DNA from: CAVVAL01 sp963742725
Lineage (GTDB): Bacteria > Actinomycetota > Actinomycetes > Mycobacteriales > Cryptosporangiaceae
Direction: 5' to 3'
Assembly: GCA_963742725.1 (NCBI GenBank)
Contig: CAVUMX010000004.1
Location: 558,001-622,000 of the forward strand
DNA length: 64,000 bases
In this document: one piece after another, positions 40,826-49,567 of the stretch
How the letters are laid out: each line of letters starts with the position of its first letter
How positions within the stretch are numbered: the stretch's first letter is position 1
Notes under the pieces: model-generated
The model's database searches: none
What the model saw: the letters and a program-made list of their open reading frames with translations, nothing else
Told to the model about the DNA's origin: nothing
Translations under genes and position numbers: made by a program

Positions 40826-42225
40826 AGGTTCAGGAGGCGGTGGGCCTCATCCTGGACGGGTTCCAGGTCGGCCGGTTGGGCGATCCGGCGTTCGGCCTCG
40901 CTGAGCAGGAGGCGGACGTGCTTGGCCACGACGGCCAGGCGCTCCTCGTCCGGGCCCAGGACTGTCGCGACGTTGCGGAGGAGCCGGAGCTGTGCCAGCG
41001 CTACCGCAGGTTCGTGCGCGCCGTACCGCCGGACGAGCGCGCAGCTCAACCGCAGGTAGTCGGCCCAGGTGTGCCCGGGAACGGACACGGTGGTGCCGGC
41101 GCCGGTCGGGACCGTCCGGGTGCCGAGCGGTCGTCCGGCCAGCGCGCACACGAGTACGGACAGGTGGTCGATCGACTGGATAGCGGTGTACGGGTCGTTG
41201 ATCGCCGCCGACAGCGCTTTGGATGCGATGTCGACGAGCTGGCGGATCCCGAACGCCGCGTCCTGCTCCATCGTCCGCTCGAACCCGATCCGGATCGCGG
41301 CCCGTACGGCATGGTGCAGGTCCGGAGCACCCGCCCCGCCCGCGCCGGCCGGGCCCGCGTCGGCCACCGCCGCGCCGGCGGCCCCGGCGCCAGGCGCGCC
41401 ACCCGTGCCGGCCACCGCCGCGCCGGCAGCCTCGGCGCCGGGCGCGCCACCCGTGCCCGGCCACGCGTACGCGACCGGTGTTCCCGCGATCACGTGGTCG
41501 CCCACGGCCGGGACGAAGCAGACGTTGACGCGGTGCCGCCCGGCGACCGGTGCCAGCGGCCCGGCCTGGATCGTCTGCACGTACCCGGAACGAGGGGCCG
41601 CGATCGGCGTCGCCCCAGGTGGAACGGGCGGCGGCTCGCCGTCCCCTTCGGGCAGGCTCTCCTTGATCACGGTGAGCGTGCCGCGCTCGACGACCCGCAT
41701 GATCTCGTCGATCTGGATCGAGTGGGCGAGGTGGTGGGCGAAGTAGATCAGCACGAAGAGGCTGGTGATGAGCAGCGCCAGTGCCCCGCTGACGGCGAGC
41801 CGGGGGAACGACTCGGTCCGGCTGCCGTCGGAGACGCCGACCGTGTAGAGGCCCGCCGCGCTGTACGCGAACGTGGCGACGAAGACGCCGAGCACGATCT
41901 GGTTCGGACGGTCCCGCAGGAAGTTGCGCAGCAGCCGGGGCGAGAACTGCGTCGAGGAGAGCTGGAGCGCGACGACGGTCAGGCCGAGGACGAGGGCGAC
42001 GACCGTGATCATCGTGCCGGAGATCCCGATCAGGAGCGTCCGTGCGTCGTCGGCGGTGCCCTGGAAGACCAGGGGGTGCAGCGGCGAGTCGGTTCCTATG
42101 TCGATCAGCGAGAGCGCCGACCCGGCGACGAGCGCGATCAGCACGGCCACGGCGGGTACCACCCAGAGCGCCCCGCGGAGGTTCTCCCAGAGCGCGTCCC
42201 AGCGGACCGAAATCCCAGGCTTCAC
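40822..42225 (-). CDS. DUF2254 membrane protein
   Basis: 467 residues from a GTG. Four membrane helices (ALWVVPAVAVLIALVAG, GTMITVVALVLGLTVVAL, LGVFVATFAYSAAGLYTVG, LLITSLFVLIYFAHHLAHSI) and the central LQLSSTQFSPRLLRNFLRDR motif define DUF2254. The IKESLP...GYVQTI part is the soluble domain. A low-complexity Gly/Ala/Pro stretch of about 45 residues, built on a 48-bp tandem repeat, interrupts the C-terminal half. Function unknown, possibly a mechanosensitive or transport role. Not obviously part of the polyketide cluster. Confidence 0.88.
   Translation of the reverse strand: MKPGISVRWDALWENLRGALWVVPAVAVLIALVAGSALSLIDIGTDSPLHPLVFQGTADDARTLLIGISGTMITVVALVLGLTVVALQLSSTQFSPRLLRNFLRDRPNQIVLGVFVATFAYSAAGLYTVGVSDGSRTESFPRLAVSGALALLITSLFVLIYFAHHLAHSIQIDEIMRVVERGTLTVIKESLPEGDGEPPPVPPGATPIAAPRSGYVQTIQAGPLAPVAGRHRVNVCFVPAVGDHVIAGTPVAYAWPGTGGAPGAEAAGAAVAGTGGAPGAGAAGAAVADAGPAGAGGAGAPDLHHAVRAAIRIGFERTMEQDAAFGIRQLVDIASKALSAAINDPYTAIQSIDHLSVLVCALAGRPLGTRTVPTGAGTTVSVPGHTWADYLRLSCALVRRYGAHEPAVALAQLRLLRNVATVLGPDEERLAVVAKHVRLLLSEAERRIAQPADLEPVQDEAHRLLNL
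41362..41457. repeat. Two tandem 48-bp units inside the DUF2254 gene
   Basis: Units 41362-41409 and 41410-41457 differ at three of 48 positions and encode GTGGAPGAEAAGAAVA-like 16-residue blocks in frame. Copy number would be expected to vary between strains. Confidence 0.85.
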
Positions 42226-42277
42226 GGGGCCAGTATGCGTCCGGGAGCCGGTCGACACGTCCGAGTACCCTCCGCGC

Positions 42278-43339
42278 GTGCTCACGACAACCGAACGGCT
42301 GCTCACCAGCCACGAAGCCCGGCCCGCGCGGCGCCGCGCGGCTCTGGTGACGATCCGCCGCCACGGCTCGGACGCCGACGCCGCCGCGCTGCTGCCCGTG
42401 TTCCTCGCCGACCCGGCAGCGAACGGCGACCTGCTGCCCGTCCTGGCGACCCACGGCGACACCGCGATGGCCGAGCCGCTGCTCGCCGCCTGCGTCGAGG
42501 ACGGGTGGTTGAAGCCCGAGATGCCCGAGGACGTTCTCCAGGTCGTCGGCTGTCTCGGGTACGAGCCGGCGACCCGGCTGCTCTGGAACCACCTGAGCAT
42601 CGACGACTACAGCACGCCGGTGGCCGCCTGCCTCGGGCTGACGCACCTGCCGTGCACCGAGCTGGCGGGCGAGATCGACGCCGCGCTGCGCGAGCATCAT
42701 TTCAAGAACCTCTTCCCCGAGTACCTGCCGGCGCTGGCGGCGAAGACCGGCGACCCGGCCTGGCCCGCGCGGATCTACGACTGGGGATCGCGGGGCAACG
42801 GCCTGAACCACCCCGGCGCGTCGACGGACTGCAACGGCGGGCTCCTGGTCGGCCTGGCACTGTCCGGCGACACCGCGCTGTTCGAGCGCGCGCTGTGGAA
42901 CGCGCACTGGGAGTGCTACAGCAGCGCGACCGGCACGATCAGGGCCGCGTACGGGGGCACGCGCGTGCTGGGGCTCGACGCCGCACGGCTCTACCCGGCG
43001 GCGGTGTCGGACGATGGCGGCGTGGACAGCAGGGCCAACGCCGTCCTGGTGCTGGCGAACCTGCTGCGCATGTCCCTGGAGAACCCCTGGCTCGGGCTGC
43101 CCGGCGCCACGCCGCCCCGGGATGCCGCGGCGGACCTGTACGACCTGGTCTTCGCGGGTGAGCGCCCGCTCGACAAGGTGGCCAGCGAGGTCGTGGCGGA
43201 CGGGCGTGCGGTGGGGCTCACCGAGTTCGACTTCTCGCCGATCCAGGGGCTGTACGACGTCGTCCACAAGCTCCGCGTGACGCTGGAGGCAGCCGCGGTG
43301 CACGAAGCGGAACGCGACGAGCTCCGGTCGCGGCGGTGA
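42278..43339 (+). CDS. Unrecognised 353-residue protein
   Basis: I do not recognise the family. The start is taken as the GTG at 42278, six bases after a TACCCT sequence that could be a -10. The N-terminal part is helical and Ala/Leu-rich (ERLLTSHEARPARRRAALVTI, ATHGDTAMAEPLLAACV), like HEAT-type repeats. The centre has conserved-looking aromatic segments (IYDWGSRGNGLNHPGASTDC; WNAHWECYSSATGT). No signal peptide or membrane segment. It is translationally coupled to the next gene (GTGA). Confidence 0.6.
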   Translation: MLTTTERLLTSHEARPARRRAALVTIRRHGSDADAAALLPVFLADPAANGDLLPVLATHGDTAMAEPLLAACVEDGWLKPEMPEDVLQVVGCLGYEPATRLLWNHLSIDDYSTPVAACLGLTHLPCTELAGEIDAALREHHFKNLFPEYLPALAAKTGDPAWPARIYDWGSRGNGLNHPGASTDCNGGLLVGLALSGDTALFERALWNAHWECYSSATGTIRAAYGGTRVLGLDAARLYPAAVSDDGGVDSRANAVLVLANLLRMSLENPWLGLPGATPPRDAAADLYDLVFAGERPLDKVASEVVADGRAVGLTEFDFSPIQGLYDVVHKLRVTLEAAAVHEAERDELRSRR

Positions 43340-44703
43340 CGTACGCGCGGCTCGCCGCACTGTTCCACGCACGGATCGCCGACGGCTGGCTGGAGCGGTG
43401 GGAAGGCCTCGACGACGGCCTGCCGCGCCTGTTCGACGGCGAACCTGCGATGCGGGACGTTGTGGACCACCTCTTGGCGGCCGGACGCGTGGATGACGTG
43501 CACCGGCTCCTCGCCGCCGAGCGGCGCGGAGTGAACGCGTGGTTCGCCGCGCACGCGCGGTCCGGGCGCCTCAAGGGATATCTGCGGGACGTCGACGTCG
43601 CCCGTCAGCTGGCCGCCGCGCAGACGGACCGGGACCTCGCCGCCGGTCGCCTCGCGCCGTCGTTCGGCCTGGAGCTGCGGTACGGGTTGGTCGCCGCGCA
43701 CGCCGGGGCCGTGGCCATGCGCCCGATGGATGCCCGGCTCGCGGCGCGGCAGGTCGACGGCGGTTTCTGGCCCCGGGAGGCCCTGGCGGATGTGCCCGTC
43801 GCGGCCCCGCGCACTGTGGGTTTCGACGCCGCGAGCCGGGCCGGTGCCCGTGCGCTGGCGCTGGCCCGTATCGCCCCGCAGCTCACGCAGCCGGAACGCA
43901 GGGCCCTGGAGTACGAGATCCTGGAGGCGGCGACCGAGGCGCGCTCCGTCGCGGTATGGATGGAGCTGATCGAGCACCTGCCTGAACGCTGGCAGAACAG
44001 GTGCCGTACCGCCGGGCTCACCGCGCATTTCCGGGGGTCCGACGGCGTCCCGCTGGGTGTGGCGCTGGCCGCCGCCGCACCGGCGCTGCCGGTCGGGCAC
44101 GCGCTGGATGTCGCCGCGCGGCTCAGGCACACCGACGACCGCGCGGCTCTCCTCGCCGCGCTCGCGCCACGGCTCACCGGCCGCGACATGAGGCGGGCGC
44201 TGACGATGGCGCACGCGATCCGGCACGCACCGGACCAGCTGATCGCCCTCACCGCTCTCGCGCCGCACGCGCCACCGGCCGCACGCGCCATGGCCACCAC
44301 CACCGCGCAAGAACTCGCCGACCGCCACTGGGTCGAGGGCGCCTCCGCCGGGCACCGCGACACCCGCCCGGCGACGGTCGCGCCAGCGCCGGCCGCCCAC
44401 CTCGACCGCCACCGGGCGCAGGGCGCGTCGGTCGCCGACGAGATCCGCCAGGTGCAGGGCGCGTCGGTCGCCGACGAGATCCGCCGGGCGGAGGGCGCGC
44501 CGGAAACGGAGAGGCGCAGCGCTCAGGTGACGATCGCGGCGTTGCGGCCCGTCATCGCCCGCACCGGACCGCGCGACCTCGACGTCACCGCGCCGGTGTT
44601 CGCGGCGGCCGCCGCCGAGTTCGGCGGGGAGGCCGCGGTCACCGGGTACGTGGAGGCGATCCAGGCCACTCACCGCATGGCCGAAACCGCCAACTGGTCC
44701 TAG
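43336..44703 (+). CDS. Unrecognised 455-residue protein with internal repeats
   Basis: Starts at a GTG overlapping the preceding stop, so the two are probably a functional pair. The sequence is Ala/Arg-rich and helical throughout, with HEAT-like blocks (AWFAAHARSGRLKGYLRDV; VAVWMELIEHLPERWQN). Near residues 360-387 a 12-residue unit QGASVADEIRQV occurs twice in tandem. There are no catalytic motifs, signal peptide or membrane helix. Ends four bases into the convergent ROK gene. Function unknown. Confidence 0.6.
   Translation: MTYARLAALFHARIADGWLERWEGLDDGLPRLFDGEPAMRDVVDHLLAAGRVDDVHRLLAAERRGVNAWFAAHARSGRLKGYLRDVDVARQLAAAQTDRDLAAGRLAPSFGLELRYGLVAAHAGAVAMRPMDARLAARQVDGGFWPREALADVPVAAPRTVGFDAASRAGARALALARIAPQLTQPERRALEYEILEAATEARSVAVWMELIEHLPERWQNRCRTAGLTAHFRGSDGVPLGVALAAAAPALPVGHALDVAARLRHTDDRAALLAALAPRLTGRDMRRALTMAHAIRHAPDQLIALTALAPHAPPAARAMATTTAQELADRHWVEGASAGHRDTRPATVAPAPAAHLDRHRAQGASVADEIRQVQGASVADEIRRAEGAPETERRSAQVTIAALRPVIARTGPRDLDVTAPVFAAAAAEFGGEAAVTGYVEAIQATHRMAETANWS
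44419..44490. repeat. Two tandem 36-bp units in the 455-residue protein gene
   Basis: Units 44419-44454 and 44455-44490 are identical except near their 3' ends and encode QGASVADEIR-xx blocks in frame, a recent slippage-type duplication. Confidence 0.85.
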
Positions 44704-45881
44704 ATAGCCCGGTCCACCGCGTGCGGGGCGAGGACGTGTTCGATGACCATGACCGCCGCGCCGATGACGCCGGCCCGGTCGCCGAGCTGGCTGGCCTCGA
44801 CGGCGAGGTGCTGGGTGGCCAGCGGCAGCGACCGGCTGTAGACGACCTCGCGGATGCCGGCCAGCACGTGTTCGCCGGCCTGCGCGACGTCGCCGCCGAT
44901 GACGATCACCGACGGGTTGAAGAAGTTCACGATCGACGCGACGACGTCGCCGACCTCCCGGCCGGCGGACCGTACGGCCTGCACCGCGTCGGTGTTGCCG
45001 GCGCGGACCAGCTTCACGACGTCACGCCCGTTGGCGGCGTCGACCCCGGCGGCGGTGAGCCGGGCGGCGATGGCGGCGCCGCCCGCGACGGCCTCCAGGC
45101 AGCCGGTGTTGCCGCACCGGCAGACGACGTCCGGTGACGAGCTGACCCGGATGTGGCCGATGTCGCCCGCCGCGCCCTGAGCGCCCCGGTGGATGCGGCG
45201 GTCGGTGATGATGCCGCAGCCGATCCCGGTGCCGATCTTGATGAACAGGAGGTGGTCGTCCTTCGGCCGGGCGGCCCAGTGCTCGCCGAGCGCCATGATG
45301 TTCACGTCGTTGTCGACGAGCGTCGGGGCGCCGAGCCGTCCGGTGAGCCACGCGGGGACGGGGAACCCGTCCCACCCGGGCATGATCGGCGGGTTGATCG
45401 GCCGGCCGGTGCTGTGCTCGACCGGGCCGGGCAGCCCGACGCCGATCCCGCAGACCTGGCCGGGGTCGTGGCCGGTCTCGGCGAGCAGGCCGGTGAACGC
45501 CTGGACCAGCCAGGCCAGGGTGGTTTCGGGCCCCTTGTCGACGGGCAGGTCGGCGGCGTACTCGGCCAGTACCTCCGCGGCGAGGTCGGTGACGGCGAGG
45601 CGGGCGTGCGTGGCGCCGACGTCGGCGGCGAGCACGATGCGCGCGGCGCGGTTGAACGTGAACGCGACGGCCGGGCGTCCGCCTGAGGAGATGGCTTCGG
45701 GGGCCGGGACGATCCAGTCCTTGTCGAGGAGCGCGTCGAGCCGCTGCGACACCGTGGATCTGGCCAGCCCGGTCATCGTCATGAGCTCCGCGCGGGTGCG
45801 GGCCTGTCCGTCGCGCAGGATCGACAGGAGCCTGCCGGCGCCGGCGGAGTCCCCGTTCGTCTGCTGCGTCACGCGGTTCAT
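44700..45881 (-). CDS. ROK-family transcriptional repressor
   Basis: 393 residues. An N-terminal winged helix (GQARTRAELMTMTGLARSTVSQRLDALLDKDWI) precedes the ROK domain with GADVGATHARL-type phosphate loop, the ALGEHW segment and the zinc motif CRCGNTGCLEA. It probably represses the divergent sugar operon and is released by a sugar or sugar phosphate. I chose ATG 45881, which begins right before the DNA-binding domain. Confidence 0.92.
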   Translation of the reverse strand: MNRVTQQTNGDSAGAGRLLSILRDGQARTRAELMTMTGLARSTVSQRLDALLDKDWIVPAPEAISSGGRPAVAFTFNRAARIVLAADVGATHARLAVTDLAAEVLAEYAADLPVDKGPETTLAWLVQAFTGLLAETGHDPGQVCGIGVGLPGPVEHSTGRPINPPIMPGWDGFPVPAWLTGRLGAPTLVDNDVNIMALGEHWAARPKDDHLLFIKIGTGIGCGIITDRRIHRGAQGAAGDIGHIRVSSSPDVVCRCGNTGCLEAVAGGAAIAARLTAAGVDAANGRDVVKLVRAGNTDAVQAVRSAGREVGDVVASIVNFFNPSVIVIGGDVAQAGEHVLAGIREVVYSRSLPLATQHLAVEASQLGDRAGVIGAAVMVIEHVLAPHAVDRAI

Positions 45882-45907
45882 TATGCCACGAGTACCCAAA
45901 CTTTTGC

Positions 45908-45937
45908 TTGCGGAGAATCATAAGTAGGCCCTAGCAT
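45908..45937 (+). promoter_or_regulatory. Putative promoter of the sugar-utilisation operon
   Basis: TTGCGG (45908-45913), 18 bases, TAGCAT (45932-45937), then the dehydrogenase ATG eight bases later, so the mRNA is probably leaderless or nearly so. The region is only 64 bp long and must also contain the ROK promoter and operator. Confidence 0.5.
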
Positions 45938-45945
45938 CGCAAAAC

Positions 45946-47082
45946 ATGGCGGAGATCAGGAGGCTTTCGGCGGATATGGACTCCGCGATGGCGCCCTCCA
46001 GCGAGGCGACGCTCCGCGTGGGCGTCATCGGTACCGGCTTCATGGGTGCCGTCCACGCCCGGTCGGCGCGCCAGGCCGGCGCCCGCCTGGTCGGTGTCGC
46101 CGGATCCACCACGGACCGCGCAAGAGCCGCACGCGCGGCGCTCGGTGCCGACCGCGCCTTCGATTCGGCCGAGGATCTGATCAGCTCCGGCACCGTCGAT
46201 GTCGTCCACATCTGCACGCCGAACAACCTGCACGCCGCGCTGGCGCTCAAGGCGCTCGACGCCGGCCTCGCCGTGGTGTGCGAGAAGCCCCTCGCGACGG
46301 ACGCCCCCACGGCCGCGCTGATGGCCGCGCGTGCCGCCGAGACGAACCTCGTGGCGACCGTGCCGTTCGTGTACCGGTTCCACGCGATGGCCCGGGAGGC
46401 TCGCGCACGGGTGGCGAGCGGCGGCGTCGGCCGGGTCAGCGTCATCCACGGGAGCTACCTCCAGGACTGGCTCGCGCTGCCGGACGAGCACAACTGGCGC
46501 GTCGACGCCGACCTCGGCGGCCCGTCACGCGCCTTCGCGGACATCGGCTCGCACTGGTTCGACCTCGCCGAGTTCGTCACCGCCGACCGCATCGCCGCGG
46601 TGTCGGCGCAGACCGCCGTGGTCGTCCCGGAGCGCGCCGGTGCCGCCGTCACGACCGAGGACGTGGCGACCGTCCAGTTCAGGACCAGGTACGGCGCGAT
46701 CGGCACGATGGTCGTCAGCCAGGTGTCGCCCGGCCGCAAGAACCGGCTGCACCTGGAGATCGCCGGTGACCAGGCGAGTGTCGCATTCGACCAGGAGCAG
46801 CCCGAGCTGCTGTGGGTGGGTCGCCGCGCCGGCTCCGAGCTGCTGCTGCGCGATCCGGCCACCCTGTCGGAGGCGGCGCGGCGCTACTCACCCCTGCCCG
46901 CCGGCCACCCGCAGGGCCTGTACGAGTGCTTCGACGCGTTCGTCGCCGACACGTACGCCGCGATCGGTGACGACCCTCGCGACGGCCTGCCGACCTTCGC
47001 CGACGGTGCCCGGGCCGCGCAGCTGTGCGCCGCGGTTCTCGCGTCGGCGGGCGACGGGACCTGGGTGGAGGTGGACCGGTGA
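45946..47082 (+). CDS. Gfo/Idh/MocA-family sugar oxidoreductase
   Basis: 378 residues with a leader of about 20 residues before the Rossmann motif VGVIGTGFMG. VHICTPNNLHAALALKALDAGLAVVCEKPLA contains the EKP signature with catalytic Lys, and ADIGSHWFDLAEF has the conserved His/Asp. It would oxidise or reduce a sugar or inositol at a ring carbon with NAD(P). First gene of the ABC sugar operon, GTGA overlap with the ATPase gene. Confidence 0.92.
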   Translation: MAEIRRLSADMDSAMAPSSEATLRVGVIGTGFMGAVHARSARQAGARLVGVAGSTTDRARAARAALGADRAFDSAEDLISSGTVDVVHICTPNNLHAALALKALDAGLAVVCEKPLATDAPTAALMAARAAETNLVATVPFVYRFHAMAREARARVASGGVGRVSVIHGSYLQDWLALPDEHNWRVDADLGGPSRAFADIGSHWFDLAEFVTADRIAAVSAQTAVVVPERAGAAVTTEDVATVQFRTRYGAIGTMVVSQVSPGRKNRLHLEIAGDQASVAFDQEQPELLWVGRRAGSELLLRDPATLSEAARRYSPLPAGHPQGLYECFDAFVADTYAAIGDDPRDGLPTFADGARAAQLCAAVLASAGDGTWVEVDR

Positions 47083-48557
47083 CCACCGTGCTGCGGATGA
47101 CGGGGATCAGCAAGAGCTTCCTCGGCGTCCGCGTCCTCGACGCCGTGGACCTCGCGGTGGAGGCCGGCGAGGTGCACGCCGTGGTCGGCGAGAACGGGGC
47201 CGGCAAGTCGACGCTCATGAAGGTCCTGGCGGGCGTGTACACGCCGGACGGCGGCCACGTCGAGATCGAGGGCCGGCACGTGTCGTTCGCCCACCCGGTC
47301 GACGCCCAGCACGCCGGCGTGTCGATCATCTACCAGGAGTTCACCCTCTTACCGGACCGGACCGTCGCCGAGAACGTGTTCCTCGGCCGCGAACCGGTGC
47401 GGTGGGGCCTCGTCGACGGGGCGGCGATGGTCGAGGCCACCACACGGCTGCTGGCGGAGATCGGCGAGACGTCGTTCGGCCCCCGGGACGTCGTACGGCG
47501 GCTGTCCGTCGCCCAGCAGCAGGTCGTCGAGATCATCAAGGCCCTGTCGCTCGACGCCCGCATCGTCGTCATGGACGAGCCCACCGCGTCCCTGGCCGAG
47601 CACGAGGTGGAGCTGCTGTACGACCTGGTCCGGCGCCTGCAACGGCGTGGCCTGGCCGTCCTCTACGTATCGCACCGCCTGCGCGAGGTGTTCGACCTGG
47701 CCGACCGCATCACGGTCCTCAAGGACGGTGCGCGGGTGGCCACAGTGGACGCCGCCGCCACCAACAGGGACGCGCTCGTCCGGATGATGGTCGGCCGCGA
47801 GATCCGCGCGTACTTCCCGCCGCGCGCCGCTCCGGACGAGGTCGCCGAGGTGCGGCTGCGGATCCGTGGCGGCGGCAACGACATCCTCGACGGCATCGAC
47901 CTGGACCTGCGCGCGGGTGAGATCGTCGGACTCGCCGGCTTACAGGGGTCCGGGCGGACGGAGCTGGCGAAGGCGCTGTTCGGCGCCGCGCCGTTCACCC
48001 GTGGCGAGATGACGCCGGCGCGGCCCCGGTCCGTCCGCGACGGCATCAGATCCGGCATCGGACTGGTCACCGAGGACCGCAAGGGTGAGGGGCTGGCGCT
48101 GCGCCAGTCGGTCCGGGACAACGCGCTCCTCGTCGCACGGGCGCTCGGCCGGCGGGCGACGGGCGCCGGCGGGCGGGGTGCGGCGGGGATCGGCGCGTTG
48201 CTGGATGCCGTCCGGCTGCGGCCGCACCGTCCCGAGCAGGAGGTCCGGTACCTGTCGGGCGGCAACCAGCAGAAGGTCGTGCTCGCGAAGTGGCTGACGG
48301 TGGCGCCGCGCGTGCTGCTGTTCGACGAGCCGACCCGCGGTGTGGACGTCGGCGCCAAGGCAGCCATCCACGACCTCGTCCGCGGCCTGACCCGGGACGG
48401 CATGGCCGTGCTGATGATCTCGTCCGAGCTGCCCGAACTGATCGGCATGAGCGACCGCATCATCGTCATGCGCGACGGGCGCATCGCCGGTGAGCTGGCC
48501 GGTGGCGCGTCCGAGGAGGACGTCATGCGGCTGGCCGCGGGGGAGGTGGCGGCGTGA
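47079..48557 (+). CDS. Ribose-type sugar ABC transporter ATP-binding protein (duplicated ATPase)
   Basis: 492 residues with two ABC modules. The first has Walker A GENGAGKST and LSVAQQQVVEI signature, the second a degenerate AGLQGSGRTE loop and YLSGGNQQKVVLAKWL with LLFDEPTRGVD. This is the RbsA/XylG/MglA layout. It powers sugar import through the two permeases downstream. The GTG start overlaps the preceding stop. Confidence 0.94.
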   Translation: MTTVLRMTGISKSFLGVRVLDAVDLAVEAGEVHAVVGENGAGKSTLMKVLAGVYTPDGGHVEIEGRHVSFAHPVDAQHAGVSIIYQEFTLLPDRTVAENVFLGREPVRWGLVDGAAMVEATTRLLAEIGETSFGPRDVVRRLSVAQQQVVEIIKALSLDARIVVMDEPTASLAEHEVELLYDLVRRLQRRGLAVLYVSHRLREVFDLADRITVLKDGARVATVDAAATNRDALVRMMVGREIRAYFPPRAAPDEVAEVRLRIRGGGNDILDGIDLDLRAGEIVGLAGLQGSGRTELAKALFGAAPFTRGEMTPARPRSVRDGIRSGIGLVTEDRKGEGLALRQSVRDNALLVARALGRRATGAGGRGAAGIGALLDAVRLRPHRPEQEVRYLSGGNQQKVVLAKWLTVAPRVLLFDEPTRGVDVGAKAAIHDLVRGLTRDGMAVLMISSELPELIGMSDRIIVMRDGRIAGELAGGASEEDVMRLAAGEVAA

Positions 48558-49567
48558 CCACCCCCACGTCCGGACTTTTGAGGGTCGTCGGCCGCGCCGG
48601 ACCCTCAAAAGTCCGGAACTCGACGGCGGGGGCGATCTACGTCGCGCTCGCGGCCGTCGTGGCGATCGGCTGGCTGCTCGTCGTCCTCGACGGCGGCGAG
48701 TTCCTGACCCGCGAGAACATCGTCGGCATCCAGCAGCGGTCCGCAGCCCTGGGCATCGTGGCGATCGGGCAGACGGTGGCGATCCTCGCCGGCTCGCTGG
48801 ACCTGTCCGTCGCGTACCTGATCAGCCTGGCCTCGCTGGTCGCCGCCGAGACGATGGCCGGACGGGACGGCAACATCGTGCCGGCGATCCTCGCGGTCCT
48901 CGCCGTCAGCGCGTTCGTCGGGCTGGTCAACGGACTGGTCATCACCAAGCTGGGCGTGCACGCGTTCGTCGCCACGCTCGGCGTCACGCTGATCCTCAAG
49001 GGCGTGGTCGACCACCGGTACGACGGCCCGGCCGGGTCCGTCCCGGAGTCGTTCCAGCAGCTCGGCTACCTGCGGCTGGGGCCGGTGCCGGTGTCGGCGC
49101 TGCTCTGGGCGGCCGTCGCGGTCGCCGTCGCGTTCCTGCTGCGGCGCACCCGGTTCGGCCACCGCGTCTACGCGGTCGGCGGCGACATCGAGGTGGCGCG
49201 GCTGTCCGGGGTCCGGACGGGCCGGACCCTGGTCGCCGCGCACGTCCTCTGCTCGCTGTGCGCGGGTGTGGCCGGGCTGCTGCTGGCCAGCCGGCTCGGG
49301 GCCGGGGCGCCGACGGTCGGGCCGGACGGCGCGTACGACCTGGAGTCCATCGCCGCGGTCGTCCTCGGCGGCACGGCGCTCGCCGGCGGACGGGGCGGTG
49401 TCGCCGGCACGGTCGGGGGAGTGCTGCTACTTGCGGTCCTGGACAGCGTGTTCAACCAGCTCGCGGTCAACGCGTTCGCGAAGGACGTCGTCCGCGGCCT
49501 CGTGATCGTCGTCGCCGTCGCGGTTTACGCGCGCCGGTTCGCGCGGGACCGGAAGAGGTCGGCATGA
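48554..49567 (+). CDS. Sugar ABC transporter permease 1 (RbsC-like)
   Basis: 337 residues, eight or more membrane helices. The RbsC hallmark LGIVAIGQTVAILAGSLDLSVAYLISL and the AVVLGGTALAGGRGG loop are present. The GTG start overlaps the ATPase stop. Codons 6-22 form a perfect 18-bp hairpin in the mRNA, so the first about 25 residues (before NSTAGAIYVAL) look like a later insertion or a non-conserved leader. Confidence 0.92.
   Translation: MTTPTSGLLRVVGRAGPSKVRNSTAGAIYVALAAVVAIGWLLVVLDGGEFLTRENIVGIQQRSAALGIVAIGQTVAILAGSLDLSVAYLISLASLVAAETMAGRDGNIVPAILAVLAVSAFVGLVNGLVITKLGVHAFVATLGVTLILKGVVDHRYDGPAGSVPESFQQLGYLRLGPVPVSALLWAAVAVAVAFLLRRTRFGHRVYAVGGDIEVARLSGVRTGRTLVAAHVLCSLCAGVAGLLLASRLGAGAPTVGPDGAYDLESIAAVVLGGTALAGGRGGVAGTVGGVLLLAVLDSVFNQLAVNAFAKDVVRGLVIVVAVAVYARRFARDRKRSA
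48569..48617. promoter_or_regulatory. Perfect 18-bp hairpin inside the start of permease 1
   Basis: TCCGGACTTTTGAGGGTC (48569-48586) pairs exactly with 48600-48617 around a 13-base loop. It starts 12 bases after the ATPase stop. It may work as an attenuator or mRNA processing site giving more ATPase than permease transcript, or mark insertion of a terminator-like repeat in frame. Confidence 0.75.
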
